Positions 10,851-22,967 of a DNA stretch of 64,000 nt are shown here, piece by piece. The number at the start of each line of letters is the position of its first letter. The first letter of the stretch is position 1. Source of the stretch: Haemaphysalis longicornis. Its lineage: Eukaryota; Arthropoda; Arachnida; Ixodida; Ixodidae. The position numbers and the translations under genes are program-made. The stretch is taken from positions 43,395,745-43,459,744 of the forward strand of contig CM023450.1 in NCBI GenBank assembly GCA_013339765.2. The letters run 5' to 3'. The notes below the pieces were generated by a model that ran no database searches, was not told the origin of the DNA, and saw only the letters and a program-made list of their open reading frames with translations.

Positions 10851-12369
10851 TATGGGCGGCATATATTGCCGTGTAAGAGAGTTCTCCCCAGCAATGCCTT
10901 AGCGCCATAAGGTTTACGCCGAACTTTAAAGGATGCTGTAAGCTTGATGATGAAGATGATTGCTATTGGTTTCACAGTGAAGCATGTCCTTCACATGCAG
11001 TTTAATCAGAAAGGCTCTATACCTGTTTTACACCTTACTGAAAACCGTTAGGGCAAAAATTAATTAGCGCTCCTCTACTTTTCGCTGTTGATGGTACTTT
11101 TAGGCAATAGTCTCTGTTTTGATAGATTCTATCTTTTTTCGCCCCCGACAGCCTTGAGTACTTCCTCCGATTGTAGTTGAATGGATAATTTTACACATAT
11201 GTTCCACGTGGCCGATCTACGGGGGGGGGGCCGTCATCAAAACGCCGCTCCCTGTATCAACGACCGCCACATGCAGAGTAAGTTGAAATATTTTAGCTGA
11301 GTTTCGTACTTTTGAACTTCCATGGCACAGGGAAGTTTGGAAATTTCCGCTGGAATTTCTAGTCGAAAACTTTTATTCTAGCTTTTAAATTAACTAGAAA
11401 GTAGACTGAATCGCTCATTGAAAAAAAAAAAACGTGTTTTTTTTGCCCTCCTTGGACTACGCCTTGGTCAAAAAATAATGTCGCTCACGTTGAGGCTCGG
11501 TACCACACCTTCCCTCGTGACCCTTCTTCACAGAGTGAAAGGGCACTGTATTTTTTTGTTGGTGATTTATGTTCCTATCATATTGTATATTAGCGCCCGT
11601 CGCCTGCGTCGAGCGCTGCTTAATCTTAGGCAAGGCGGTGCAATACGCCGCAACCCAGGCTACAGTGAAGCGCGCTTTTCCACGCCGAAGCGATAAGTTA
11701 TAGAGGCGGCAGGCCCTGCGCCAGGCTCTAATTTTTTGGCGAAATCGCTTTTCCGGCATTGTATATGGCAGTGTGATTATTATTCATTACAGCGCGTACT
11801 TTGAAGACTGCTTCAATTGGCTACCACGATATGTAGTCGGTTATAAATTTTCTTACAGGCATACCTTCAGCAAGAAATAAGGGGGAAGTTAAATCGGAAT
11901 TCATTAGGCGACACTTACTAAAAATTTATGCATGGAAGTACCTCACAACGGCACTCAAGGGCGCGAAAGGGTCATCAATGGGTGGAAAAGTTGCCGTCGA
12001 CCGTTCCGTCGATGGCCATATATTGACAGCAGACGGGAATCACACAGTATTTACAACTTCAATGTGAACTAATTATGATAAGCAAATTGCAATGTACGGC
12101 TTAATCATAGGGCCGTCTTGGCAGGCTAATAGGCATACAATTCTCCTTCAAGATTCTTTTAATTAAAGACATAAGAGTCAGAGTCCATTTCTCTTAGCTA
12201 ATCATTATTCCTTTGTAGATGGACATTCTGAGGTGTGCAACACTTAATACGTGGGAAAGCATTGCTTTACAAAACCCAAGCTTACACAAACCCTTAATGC
12301 CGAATTCACCTAGGCATTCGTCCTGGTGTACGACCTTTTCTAGGGAACAACCCTGCCGTCATAATAACA
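10851..12369. other. Spacer between the inverted copies, nothing recognised
   Basis: No domain or repeat family recognised. A poly-G tract lies at 11221-11230 and a poly-A tract near 11420. A 92-codon plus frame (11418-11696) and an overlapping reverse frame do not resemble known proteins. If the flanking inverted copies are termini of one element, this would be its interior. Confidence 0.35.
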
Positions 12370-12825
12370 ATTACTAACGGTCCCTAGGACGTTCCTTTTT
12401 TTAACGTTTTTGTAAGGTGGTGCTACGCTCTCGTGCGACTCTTGTCTACATCGCTGTGTAGTCGGAGATGATGTGCCGGATCCTAGCCGTAGACAGCTTC
12501 GCTGTAAAAGAGAACGGGTCCTCGTCCTTTACAACGCCGTGGTTTGATGCCTGCGGTCACCGCTACCTCGCAACAGCGCCTGTGTGCTCGATTTAACTGC
12601 GATGCACGATTTCCTTCGTCACGAATGTCAGAAGCTGAGGGACTGAACGCTTTCCTAGAAATTTATCGCGCATTACAAGCATTCGCGCGAGAGTGAGGGG
12701 GAAGTTTGTCGTCAGTCGGACGATTCTAGGCGTGAGCGCGTGGAGCGTGATAGTAGCTCCGCGGTGCGGCCCTGCTGCCACTCCGGCTGACGGCGCCGTG
12801 GTCCGTTAACTTCTTACGGCGATAG
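12370..12825 (+). repeat. Unrecognised repeat, inverted copy 2
   Basis: Plus-strand partner of 10395-10850 with the same ordered landmarks. Identity by eye is roughly three quarters with small indels. The frame homologous to the one in copy 1 hits a stop in this copy after about 42 codons. Confidence 0.7.
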
Positions 12826-12900
12826 TACATGAAAAATGTAGCAGACCAAGCAATTTTTTTTCAAGTGCGAAAGGCTTACTTGCCTCATTCAGCGAAATTC

Positions 12901-13120
12901 CGTGCGTGTGCGCGCGCGTTTGTATGTGCGTGTGTGTATGTGCGTGCGTGTGTGTGTGCGTCTCGTGTGCGTGTGTGTGATTATGTGCGAGTGTGTGTGA
13001 ATCTCGTGTGCGTGTCTTTTGTGTGCCTGTTCGTGTGTGGGTGTGTTTGCACACGCGCGTATGTGTGCGCGTGCTTTTGTGTGCTTCTGCGTGCTTCTGC
13101 GTGTGTGCGCGCGTATGTGG
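12901..13120 (+). repeat. (TG)n-rich microsatellite
   Basis: An impure TG/GTGC tract with CGTGTGTGTG and CTTCTGCGTG variants. The overlapping 80-145 codon frames (Cys/Val, or Thr/His-rich) are repeat translations. Confidence 0.9.
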
Positions 13121-13194
13121 TGACATTAGATGGTACGAAGAAATATGACGGACGGGCAGGCTCTGTGCTGTCCAGAAAGGTTGCCTGATCACTG

Positions 13195-13770
13195 CTACAT
13201 TGGTGAAGGCGTCTCCGCACCAAGCTCCGTCGGCTGGCACCATGGCGCCAGTTGTTACAATGGCGAAGGCGTCCCCGTTCCGAACTCGGTCGCTTCCGTC
13301 ATGGAGGGGTAGCGTGGTGGACGACCGGCGAGCAGAACTGCTGCCTTTGTGTTGACGACAAAAAGCCGAATGAAAAACTTAACTGCTGACTGCATGGCGA
13401 GAGATGAACAGCGAAGATTCAGGAGCAACACCCTTGCGGCCGAGCTTCAGCATGACTCGGACAGAGCACTGCTCCTAACGAAATCCCGATGCGCTCTGGA
13501 CTCGGTCGCTGAAAGCGCTAAATTTATACACAGAAGCTCCAACGGCTGCACCGCCTCCCTGATGCTTTACACACGGCCCGAACAAACTACTGACACGAAA
13601 AAAATCTTTCCCGGACTCGTGATAGCCGGTGCACGCTGAACCTGAGGGAAAGGGAAAAGGGGAGATCTCCGCAGGCGGCGTCCTCTCACAGATTCTAGTC
13701 CCAACACGACCCAGGTAGAACCAGTTGAAGTACATTATAACCACCGGCAATGGTGCCTTACAGTATAATC
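13195..13770 (-). mobile_element. LTR on the reverse strand with primer-site side and duplicated end
   Basis: On the reverse strand an LTR ends TGTAACA at 13253 and is followed directly by ACTGGCGCCATGG, a TGG-type primer binding region like the one at 37977. Its body aligns with the LTR at 3031-3677 (CATCTCTCGCCATGCAG, TTTTTGTCGTC, ACACAAAGGCAGCA). A TATAAATT box sits at 13522-13529 in the same orientation. The last 38 bp or so of the LTR are repeated 60 bp further in (13195-13232 against 13255-13292). The upstream LTR boundary near 13770 is uncertain. No internal coding region is recognisable. Confidence 0.6.
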
Positions 13771-14869
13771 GCCCACCGACGATAGGGCCTTACTAAACTT
13801 GCGGCGCAAGAATCCCAGCATCTAATTGGCTTTATTTGTAACTGTGTCGACTTGCTGTTCCCAGGATTATGTTGTTTTTGTAATTACACCCAGTTATTTG
13901 TAACTGTTAACTTCCACACTACAGCCATTTAGCGCATACACTGGTGTGGCGAAACGGGTATTGACGCGCATTGACGCATTACAGCTGGGCGTACGAATTA
14001 GTTCGCAGTCTCCAAAAGTGATCAACGTCCACGTCTTCCTATCATCCCGGGTGGTGTCCCCGTGCCCCAGATAGCGTACCGTACACGGGTCGAGAACATG
14101 CCAACCTCCCTGGCGGGCAGGGGGAGGCGTGCCGAAAAGAAGCATTGCCCGTGCGTTCACGCGGAAAAGACAGCACCGACGGAGGAGGGCTGGGGCGCTG
14201 GAGGGAAAGATTGCAGGGCGGTAAGGGGGCGCAAAGGCTGCGGGATTGCAGGCTTAATGGGGCGCTTTGGTCGGGAACCGCCTCGAATCCATAAGGCCCG
14301 TCCAACGGAGCCTGCCGGAGGAAGCCCCCTTCCCTCAGAGAGCACAGCGCAGATTGAAGGCGCACTCAGCCGGCAAAAAACCCCATAGCAAGGCACGTTG
14401 CAGCCAACTGGTGCTGATTAATGGCACCCCTTCGCTTTCGGAGACGTCCGAACAGCGCAAGTTTCTTCGTTTTCTTACGCGCCAGTGGAACTCCGTCGTT
14501 GCTGCATCGAGAACTCGTTGCACGCACCGCCGCGTCCAGTCTCGTCTAATACGCGCTCGGTTCTAATTGCCTCGATGTGACGGCCCTTGCCTTTCTGGCG
14601 TCTTGCATCGAAGGCGCTGGATTAACTCTCGGAGAACGTATCCGGCAACTTTTCGAAGAGAAATGGACGTTGAATTTGGAGTTGCCGTCTCTGCTCGCTG
14701 ATTAGTCGGGGCGATGAGGTTGTCACACGGCGAAGAGTTTGTCTTTTCCCAGAGTGATTTATAGCGTGGAGAGTTGATTGAAATTTTGAAGAAGACAAAC
14801 GAGCCACAAGACGACATGGCCCACGGCATCGTGTCAGTGATGCAAACCTACCGGTAAATTGAATTTCGA
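13771..14869. other. No recognisable feature
   Basis: Several overlapping frames of about 100 codons on both strands around 14040-14570 look like GC-rich chance frames. No domain recognised. Confidence 0.35.
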
Positions 14870-15000
14870 AACTACCAATTGTGAATAGAAAACTATTGAT
14901 AGTGTAAAAACAATATCGAGAGTAACGTTACCCACAGTTCTTCAAAAATTACCGATTTTTTAAACACACTATCGGTAGTAACATTGGTAGTCTTATGACA
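14870..15000. repeat. A/T-rich stretch with repeated (T)ATCGATAGT-like words
   Basis: Words such as CTACCGGTAAA, CTATTGATAGTG, AATATCGAGAGTAAC, ACTATCGGTAGTAAC and ATTGGTAGT recur with both orientations present. This resembles the interior or end of a small DNA-transposon derivative, but no clean terminal repeats could be fixed. Confidence 0.3.
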
Positions 15001-18000
15001 GTCGTCTTCCGATAGGATGGTCGGAAGTTATGTGATGTCTAATTCTAATCGCGCTCTTAAAATGGTGGCAGAGCCGGTCCCAGAGCTGCCGCATGAATTT
15101 TGTGCTATCTGATTCTGCAATTCGCTTAAAGAGTCGTAGAAGTTCCCTCATCACGTCATTACGCGTCGCTGTATTGTGTTGATCTCAACTGAAAATTCAA
15201 AATTCCACCTGGATTCTCCAAGGCAGTAGAAGCAATTCTACATCGCATGCGGTTGGATGTCGCATACAAGCGCAACTTCCTCTTTACGTTGAAACGGGCT
15301 GCCTCGCCGCTCTGCCCACACAACGATGTGTAGAAAACCTGCAGCACCTTCTCTGTGAATGAGCTCGATTTAGTGCACACGGAGCAAGCAGTATCTTGGG
15401 AACTGCCGCTTTCCGTGGACACTCAACTGAAGGACGGTTTAGGTCCTAGGTCTGTGGGCATGTCCCAAACGTGCTTTACGGGCTAGAAAAGCTCTAATCG
15501 CGTACCTGCAACACATAGGTCTAGACCAGTCTCTGTAAATAACCGAACAAGTGTCTTTAAATACCTCAACGCACCTGTGCGCACCAAATACTTTAACATT
15601 ATCCCAATCATCTTTATCACATAAATAAGCTTTATAAAAATAAGTTTTACCCTTCTGACAGGGCAAGCAAAAAAGTAAACAGACAGGTAAGCAAGAAAAC
15701 TGGCTTTCGTAGCGTACTGCGCAGAGCCTCTGTGTTCTTTCCCATAGGAGCAGTTTTGTATGGACCCCTGTTGACCATCCCAGCCTGCCCAGCAACTGGC
15801 TGGCTTTGCCAATTCTCTTCGTCAATCCCCCTAGTTTAAGTACATTCATCCTCTATCGACCAGACTTGCTTCAAAAACATCTGGTCTACAACTTGTTCCG
15901 TTCACTACTAGCTCGACATAGCCATTTCTTTAACATGCGGCGACTCAATAAGCATCTTCCTGAGCTCAACGAATGCTCACCTATCCCATTCTCATATTGT
16001 CGTTTGTGCAATTTTTTTGTTGCACTTTATGTGTTGAACTCAATGCTTCCCTGATTAATCCCCATCCCTTTCATATAGATTTTCACAGCATCAGCTTTGT
16101 AGAACGTTTCGACGCAGAAACTTCACATTGGTAGCTCCGCGAGGGCATGATTTCGATGGTGATGTTCCCTTGTTTCGACGATGACGTCAGGGAAACCCCC
16201 ACTGCTGCTCTCTGGCGCAGCTATCCTTCACCATGTATGAGTGATAAACGGCTTCCCATCACGTAGCAAAAACAGTTCAATTACTGGAATGTAGGCGAGG
16301 AAGGATGTGGCCAGCAAAATGTGCAACACTGCTTTTCGACACAAACCAGTAACCCCATTTCCGTCGCAGTGAAATACGGCCAGCCCCACCGGTGAGTGGT
16401 GCCGCCAACACTGAAGCAAAAGCCAAGAGTTTCGCAAACAGTCGGAATTAAACAAAAAGACAAAATCGGGGAAAACGCCGCGGCAAATTGCTCGGTTGAC
16501 GAAGCATCTACCGTCACGCGATAAACTCAGAACCGATCAATCTTTTTCTCCCACCTTACATCAGTTCACACATACAATGGCAGCAAGGCTATGGAGGCGT
16601 TCCAAGTTATGCTGATGGAAAACTGCATTGAAGAGCTACGGAGTGAAAACATCGCTGCTTCTCTGCATGGTTAACATATAGTTCTAACACGCTTTCGCAA
16701 CGTCTCGCTGCGAATGGCCGGCCGCCGCGAACGATCTCTGTAGAATGTGTCGACACTATGGAAAATTGGGTAAGGTACCGAATACGTTTTTACGAACACC
16801 GTACGACATTTATAGTCGATAAAACTTAAAACACACCTGCGAGATGCTAGAAAGAAATTGGTGGGAAGAGGGGGAGCGGTATGCAGTTGTCACATTGAGA
16901 ATTACTGCACCTAACAACGGGGATAACGGGTTGAGAAGAAAAAATAGAAATATCTAGAACTGATTTTGAAACTGCCTCTAAGATGATTCTAACAACGTTA
17001 AGTACCTCGCGCGGATACGACACACTCATTCTAAAGCTGGTCAGCTAAAAGGATACTGCTGTCAGGAGTTAAACGTTCCTTGGTGAATGGGGTGGATTCG
17101 TGTCCCCTGCATTTGTGGGTCGCACGCGCGGAGGAGATTGGCGAGGGCTTACGGGCAAGATACTCGATTATTAATCGTGTGAATATGAAACAGAGGGACG
17201 GACATATAAGAGGTATTCATTGGTGTGGAATGCACGCAGGAAACCATGCGAGTGCGCCGCCATATTTGTGGCCAAGCACCCGTTGCTAAGGCGACGTTGT
17301 GCGCACGGCCCCCAGATCAGGCACCCCTCTTCTCCTCTATGCCTTCATGGCGGCCAGTCAGGCCGCGGGCCGCAACGTGACCTTGTGTTTCCGTGCAAAG
17401 GGGTGGGCGAGTGATTGAATAGTCAGTTGTACCGCGATAGTGTTGGTTACGCGAAAAGCTATGGTTCCGCTCATGAGTGCGAGAACCTTATCTCAATTCA
17501 ACCCCAGCGTCTGCGCGCACCTACGAGCGAGTGTGAGTCGGTCGTGGCACAAAGGTTGCAATGTGAGCGCAGTGGTCCGTTTGACAGCAGAAACTGCATC
17601 ATTTCCAAACTGTTTCCATCTGAAAGTAAAGTAATACCTCGACGCCAAGTACCGTGGCGTGCAGCACAGTACGATCTACCTATCGCCATTCGCGTATGAA
17701 GTCCCCGCCGCAGATCAGTTGATTGCCAGCCGCCGCGCTCTAATGTCAGAGGTGAGTTGTTTTGCTGAGTGTGAAACATTTAGAGCACGAGAAAGCCAGC
17801 GCTAAATAGGCGCACGCGTGAAACATTTCTCCGAAGAAATTATTCGGTTTTTGTACTCAACCACGTACTAGAGGGCACTTACCAGACGAAGCCGTGTATA
17901 CAGTGCGGGTGCACTTGCGTCGTACTGCAGCGTCGGACGCATACGCGCCGTTCGCAGCCGCGGTTTCATCCTCCGGTGATGCGAAGTGTTCGAGGGCAGG

Positions 18001-18836
18001 TAGAGCGCCACCACACAATGTGAGTGCGATTATTAATATATCTGTTGACGTCACTATCGATATTCGGGTTGAAACGCAGCAGACGACGGGTGCTGGTTTG
18101 TGTGTGTGTTTTCCTGCGAGATGCGGGCGCACAGCGCATGCGCTGGCACAGTGGCCATGGACATGGCGGTTTCCAGTGTTGCCAAGCGGAGAAATCGCCC
18201 GCTAAACTTTTCAATGAATACCGCATATAGACAGAATACTAGCTACAATTTGTACGCGCGAGGAGGGGGGCCTAAAGGAAAACATGTATTAAGGCCGGAA
18301 TCTTCAAGGGGCCCACAAGAGATTGCGAAGCAGAAAGTAAATTTCTTTCTTCCTGCTGAGACTGCTGGCACCGAATGCAACATGTACCGCAGCGTTAATG
18401 GTCGCTGCCGTGACAGGCACCATGGAAAGGTCATGGCCAATTTGCGACTTCCCGTTCACTTGCGACGTCCACCCACAAACACTATCTATTTGCAAGGACC
18501 GTCCACCTACCAACACAAAATTCTCACATACCCACTCAGGATGACTGCACATGAACGATGGCGGCAGCCGTGGGTCTCGTGACCGATTTCCCAATTTCCA
18601 TTAGCTCTCACCCAAGCACCCCCTCCGCCCCTAAGGTCATACTCACTTGCTAACCGCCCTCCGCTGGGTCTTGGAACGGGTGGCCACCGCGACACTACAT
18701 CTACTCAAGCAACAACCCCAACGGCATAACAAAACTTGGACTACCGTCTACCCTGCATTGACTGGAAATAATTTTGCTCACCAACAGGATCAGGCAGCCT
18801 TCGCCGAGCCGCTGAGACAGCGTGGAGAAGGGGGTT
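15001..18836. other. No recognisable feature over about 3.8 kb
   Basis: Many small frames (up to 160 codons at 18100-18582) but none with a recognisable domain and no consistent splice-bounded exon. No repeat family recognised. A host intron or intergenic DNA is the default reading. Confidence 0.35.
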
Positions 18837-19740
18837 GATGATGATGATTTAGGGTTTTATGGCGCAAGGCCGACCAGGGCAAAGAGCGCCATGACAATGG
18901 TGGGATGCTATGAGGTGATATAAAAATGAGATCTGTAAAAGATCCACTACATTAAAACTGAACTACTGAAGTTGGTGTATAGGGCCATAATTAAAAAGTA
19001 AGAAATGTTTGCATGCAAAGTGTTCAAAACCCCACGACACCGCCATTGTTTTGTGACGGAAGATGAGGCCAAGTGAGGTTATGGGGAGTATGATGTGTAC
19101 TCTAGGAAGTCAACATCGGCAAGGCAATTAAAGACTCTTCTGTCAGAAAACATGGAACTATCTGATAAAAATAATGAAGGGTGCAAGGGTATGTAATGAG
19201 CGTATATTTCATGAAACTGACGTTTTCTCTCTATGTTGCACATATCGTATTCAATAAGCTTATGAAGAACTGAGAGCTGCCCCCCACACCGATGACAGTG
19301 CGGCATGTTTCCGTCTGTTGAAAGGTATGAGTGTGAAGTGTGTGTGGCCAATTCTTAATCTGCATAATGTTACCTCTACAAATCTGGCATGTTTTTCAGC
19401 AGGAGGCTTTTCCATTTTGGGTTTAACGATATGTAGTTTATTCTCTACTTCTCTGTCCCATTGTTTGGAGAAGGGGGTGGTCACGCCTCTTCTCATAACC
19501 ACCCAATATTATCGAACCGCGAGACAGACTTTCCATGGTTTTCCCGCATTATTAGCAAAATCCAAGAAATAGCGTTCAGTCAAATCTGAGGACGCACTTT
19601 TGCCCATCCACTCCATATGGGTTACTCTCCCCGGTACAATCATCCGTGATTTGTAAATTCTGCCAGAAACTGCGAACCCCGAAACACGTAATAGGGCAAG
19701 GGGCTGCTGTACAGGTTTCGATCTGGACGACAAACAAATG
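18837..19740 (-). mobile_element. LINE 3' end (I-group-like) with 3'UTR and (ATC)n tail
   Basis: The reverse strand encodes KQWDREVENKLHIVKPK (ORF 19502-19260), then HARFVEVTLCRLRIGHTH. After one frameshift it continues in the frame of 19351-19079 as TSHSYLSTDGNMPHCHRCGG. The CRLRIGHT..TH..L block followed by C..CG and a terminal leucine/proline-rich helix is the characteristic C-terminus of RNase H-bearing LINEs. Past the stop near 19079 a non-coding 3'UTR runs to ATGGCGC...CCATAAAACCCTAAATCATCATCATCA at 18837. The 5' side is lost at the AAAT array. Confidence 0.7.
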
Positions 19741-19748
19741 AACGATCG

Positions 19749-19750
19749 AA

Positions 19751-19826
<76 letters not shown>

Positions 19827-19843
19827 AAATAAATAAATAAATA
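19749..19843 (+). repeat. (AAAT)n microsatellite
   Basis: Nearly pure AAAT units with one interruption near 19823. The reverse-strand frames with long Leu/Phe/Ile/Tyr repeats here are repeat translations. Confidence 0.95.
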
Positions 19844-20950
19844 ACACCACGCTGTAAAAATTAGGAAATACGAACATGATGGCGGTCTTTTAATGAACTC
19901 TAAAGTGTCTTGCATACCATTATGTTTAGTCGCTCTCCTAGTCCAAGTCAAACAGCATTAAGGATCCCTACGCACTTTTAAGCGTCCAATATCCCTCCAC
20001 CCTCCAACCTGATATCCCCTCCACAGAGAAAGACAAGCCCTAAGAGAAAAATGACCCCCAGAAGTTATTACAGAAATGGCGTAGAATAAATCGCGAAGGT
20101 CGTCTGCTCCACTTCTTTTTTTTTTTTTTGCCAGGCTGTAACGTCATTCCGATGGTGACGGTAGCGGGCCCCATGTACGGCATGCTAACATGAAGCACTA
20201 AAATTGCAAAGCAGGTTCGCAATGCGCACATCCGCGGGTATTACGCGTTAAAAAACCATAACCACGACAGGAGAATATCACGGAAGGTCTCGTGATATTG
20301 TTACAAAGTCACGAAATCATTTCCGGTCCTATTTCCCCTACGTTCAAACAAAAAGGCTGAAAGTGGTTTTGTGGCCGTAGAAAGCCAATGATACTCTGCG
20401 TGCTTCGCTTCTTTATATCAAATGTCTCCTGTAATTTCGACATTAAAATTGCTCGGCGTCACACGAAATACGAACGACAGTGCTATTGCAGGTGAGAGCG
20501 GAGACACCAAAAGGAAAGCTACGTTGGCTTATATCAGTACTGTTTTCTCGCGGGGAGGGAATTCAATTTGTCTTCAGCCCACCTTTTAGAAGCCCACATC
20601 CTCCTACCGCGAGCAGGGAAAGTCAAGTGTTGCGCTGTTTCTACAAGGCAACCTTTTGCTTTGTGACGGGCCGTTTGTCATTCCGAGATCCGTTTCCCAA
20701 GACCTTCTCGGTGCGTGATAGATTTCACTATTCCTAAGAGGAATTCGTCCTCTCCGATCGAGGGCTATAGCCGGCAATAGTTTTTATCGCGTCGGCAGGA
20801 AAACTCCCGCCGCTGTTGCTGTTTTTTATGCACCCTGCCTTACGCCAAGGTCAGGAAAAGGGCACGATTGCGCCGCCAATGCATGTGGCGCCGTTGCTGA
20901 GGTGTGCTGAGATAAACTCATGAATAAGTTCAGTCACCAAAGAGAAAGCT
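19844..20950. other. No recognisable feature
   Basis: No gene or known repeat seen. A poly-T tract at 20116-20129 is the only simple feature. Confidence 0.4.
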
Positions 20951-20987
<37 letters not shown>

Positions 20988-21022
20988 CAATCAATCAATC
21001 AATCAATCAATCATCAATCAAC

Positions 21023-21055
<33 letters not shown>

Positions 21056-21067
21056 CAATCATCAATC
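20951..21067 (+). repeat. (CAAT)n microsatellite with ATCATCAA interruptions
   Basis: CAAT units are interrupted at several points by ATCATCAA and one ACATCAA. The same tetranucleotide tails the SINEs elsewhere in the window, but no SINE body could be recognised upstream here. Confidence 0.95.
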
Positions 21068-21974
21068 CTTTATTTGCGTGAGCGAGGGGAGCCAACCGAC
21101 TTTGTAATGGCGCTGGAACAAGACAAGAACACACGTTTAACGTGGCCACCACCAAGTAGAATAGAACATGTGCTTGACTGTCCATAAACGAGAAAAAATC
21201 CTGCTGGCCGAGGCGATTGAAGTACCTAACCTTTCAGTTTATTTCAAATTCAATCAAATGGCGTCGTATACTTTATTATCGTGAGTAGTTCTAAAGCAAT
21301 GGTTTTATAACTGGGGTGGTAGGGCAATGACCACGGAATAAAATTACTAGGGCACTTACGCCACACCCATAGCCCCGGCAATAGAGGAGCACAGGAGCAG
21401 GCCCGAGCTGCAGTCACCCGGGGGCTGAATGTCAGCTCCCACTCGCCCGAGGATCCCCCCCTCATGTCCGGCATAGACAGCCTCCGTGGTCATCATAGAT
21501 ACACAAGAAATTTTTCACCACCATGTTCCTCACTCACACGGCGAGAGGCTGCCGCATACCGCAGACTAAAAACTCAGTCCCTACTCCCTCCGAGGTCAGC
21601 GAGCATTGCACACCCCCAACTCAACCCTGATGCTTGTCTATGTTGCACCATCCCGACTGCCTCACTTCTTTATTCTTTATTCTTTATTCAACGTATACCT
21701 GCACGCCCGAAGGCGTTATAGACAAGGGGGGGGGGGGGTTATACGTTCGAAAAAACAAGTTTTCATTCACAGCAGACACTTGTGCATTCGAGAGCCCATT
21801 ACACTCATGTATCGTTTTGACGAAAAATGAATTTGCAAAAATTCCAGTCCTGGGACGGTATTCCCTGAGTTTAAAGGAATGATCAATTCGATTTGACAAA
21901 TAATGTGGCGTCTGTAATTACGTATCCTTGTTGATTTCAGTTTTATTACATAATAAAAATAGAACTTTTAATCG
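21068..21974. other. No recognisable feature
   Basis: Contains a short (TTTATTC)n run near 21668-21690 and a poly-G run at 21726-21738. No coding signal or repeat family recognised. Confidence 0.4.
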
Positions 21975-22495
21975 CTATTTTCTTCTACGTAATGAAAGTA
22001 GCTCCCAATTCAATTCTTGTTTCATAGCGGTACAACTTTCCCGCCATTGATACCGTCCCAGGACGAACCTTGCCACCCTGTTCTGTATTTTTTCAATCTT
22101 ATCACTGAGAGATACCTGCGCCGGATCCCAGACAGCGCAGGCGTATTCTAAGACTGGTCGTACACACGTCAAATACGCACATTCTTTAAGGCGCTGATGC
22201 GAACATCTTAAGTTACGCTGAATGAAGTTTAACACTCTCGCAGATTTCCCGACAACGTAAGCAACGTGTACATTCAATGAACAGCCAGAAGAAAAGAAAA
22301 CACCCAGGTATTTGTAAGTTGTCTTCGCAGTGGAAACTGGCACACCATTTATACAATATCTATATTCGATCTTCTTTTTCTTCCTTGAAAAACAAAGGTT
22401 AACGCATTTATTAAAATTCAAAGACATTTTCCACGTTGTACACCAGTCATGAATAGGCACCAAGTCGTTTTGAAGTTGGGAGGCATCCTGCTCAC
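21975..22495 (-). mobile_element. LINE reverse-transcriptase C-terminal part
   Basis: The reverse-strand frame (22553-21975, 192 codons) encodes WCTTWKMSLNFNKCVNLCFS, then GVPVSTAKTTYKYLGVFF, then ECAYLTCVRPVLEYACAVWD and IEKIQNRVARFVLG. This is the post-catalytic RT region: LN..KC block, YLGV block, then the (L)RP.LEYA..VW.P thumb typical of jockey/CR1/I-type non-LTR retrotransposons. The catalytic YADD box would lie upstream and is missing, so the copy is 5' truncated. It is open for its whole length, so it may be fairly young. The first 20 or so codons of the open frame belong to a different, opposite-strand LINE fragment. Confidence 0.8.
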
Positions 22496-22690
22496 ACTTC
22501 AACACATTCTGTGGGCATGCCCATCCGTTCCTTCCAAGCGCAAGCGTCTGCACGTCGTCATCACCCGCGTCACATCACCCTCGTCATGGGAGGCCACCCT
22601 GGTTGAACACGTCCCCTTCCTACATGGATCCTAAGCAGGGGTTGTGGCCATACGCGAAGCTGCTAGCCCTAAGCGATGCTGCTTAAGACT
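22488..22690 (+). mobile_element. LINE C-terminal fragment, plus strand
   Basis: The plus-strand frame reads TLQHILWACPSVPS, then SSWEATLVEHV, and in a shifted frame VVAIREAASPKRCC. HxLWxCP followed by W(E)A.L and a terminal A.REAA stretch is the usual C-terminus of tick-type I-group LINEs (also seen near 49150, 41830 and 60690). The fragment abuts the reverse-strand LINE at about 22490. Confidence 0.6.
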
Positions 22691-22965
22691 AGCATTCGCG
22701 GATTTTTTGCGCCCGTCACCAAATATGCATGGGCAAGAACGCCTTGCTATAAAGCCAACTTTATCGCGAATGTTCAGCAGAAAACGTCTGCAGCACGTTT
22801 TATTAATTTACGCACAAACATTCAGTGACAATTAGCCGCTAAGACAAACATATCATTACACAGAGTTTTATTTACTTGTCTCTATCAGTTAATTCAGAGT
22901 AAAATTGTACATGTTACAGAGTTCCCGTCTGCTGCCGCCACATGCATACGGTAGGAGTATATATA
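22691..22965. other. No recognisable gene; short segment shared with about 26040-26098
   Basis: GACAATTAGCCGCTAAGA and a following TTTTA(T/C)TTACTTGT word at 22829-22880 are repeated with about 70% identity near 26040-26098. No gene seen. Confidence 0.35.
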
Positions 22966-22967
22966 TA

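Noticed and set aside
12806..13243. 145-codon Thr/His-rich reverse frame
   Set aside because: Produced by the TG-rich tract, with no recognisable domain.
19509..19951. Leu/Phe/Tyr-rich reverse frames resembling a membrane protein
   Set aside because: The hydrophobic stretch is the AAAT array read in reverse.
20951..21067. CRISPR-like direct repeats with spacers
   Set aside because: Tetranucleotide repeat with slippage interruptions. No spacer diversity and a eukaryotic context.
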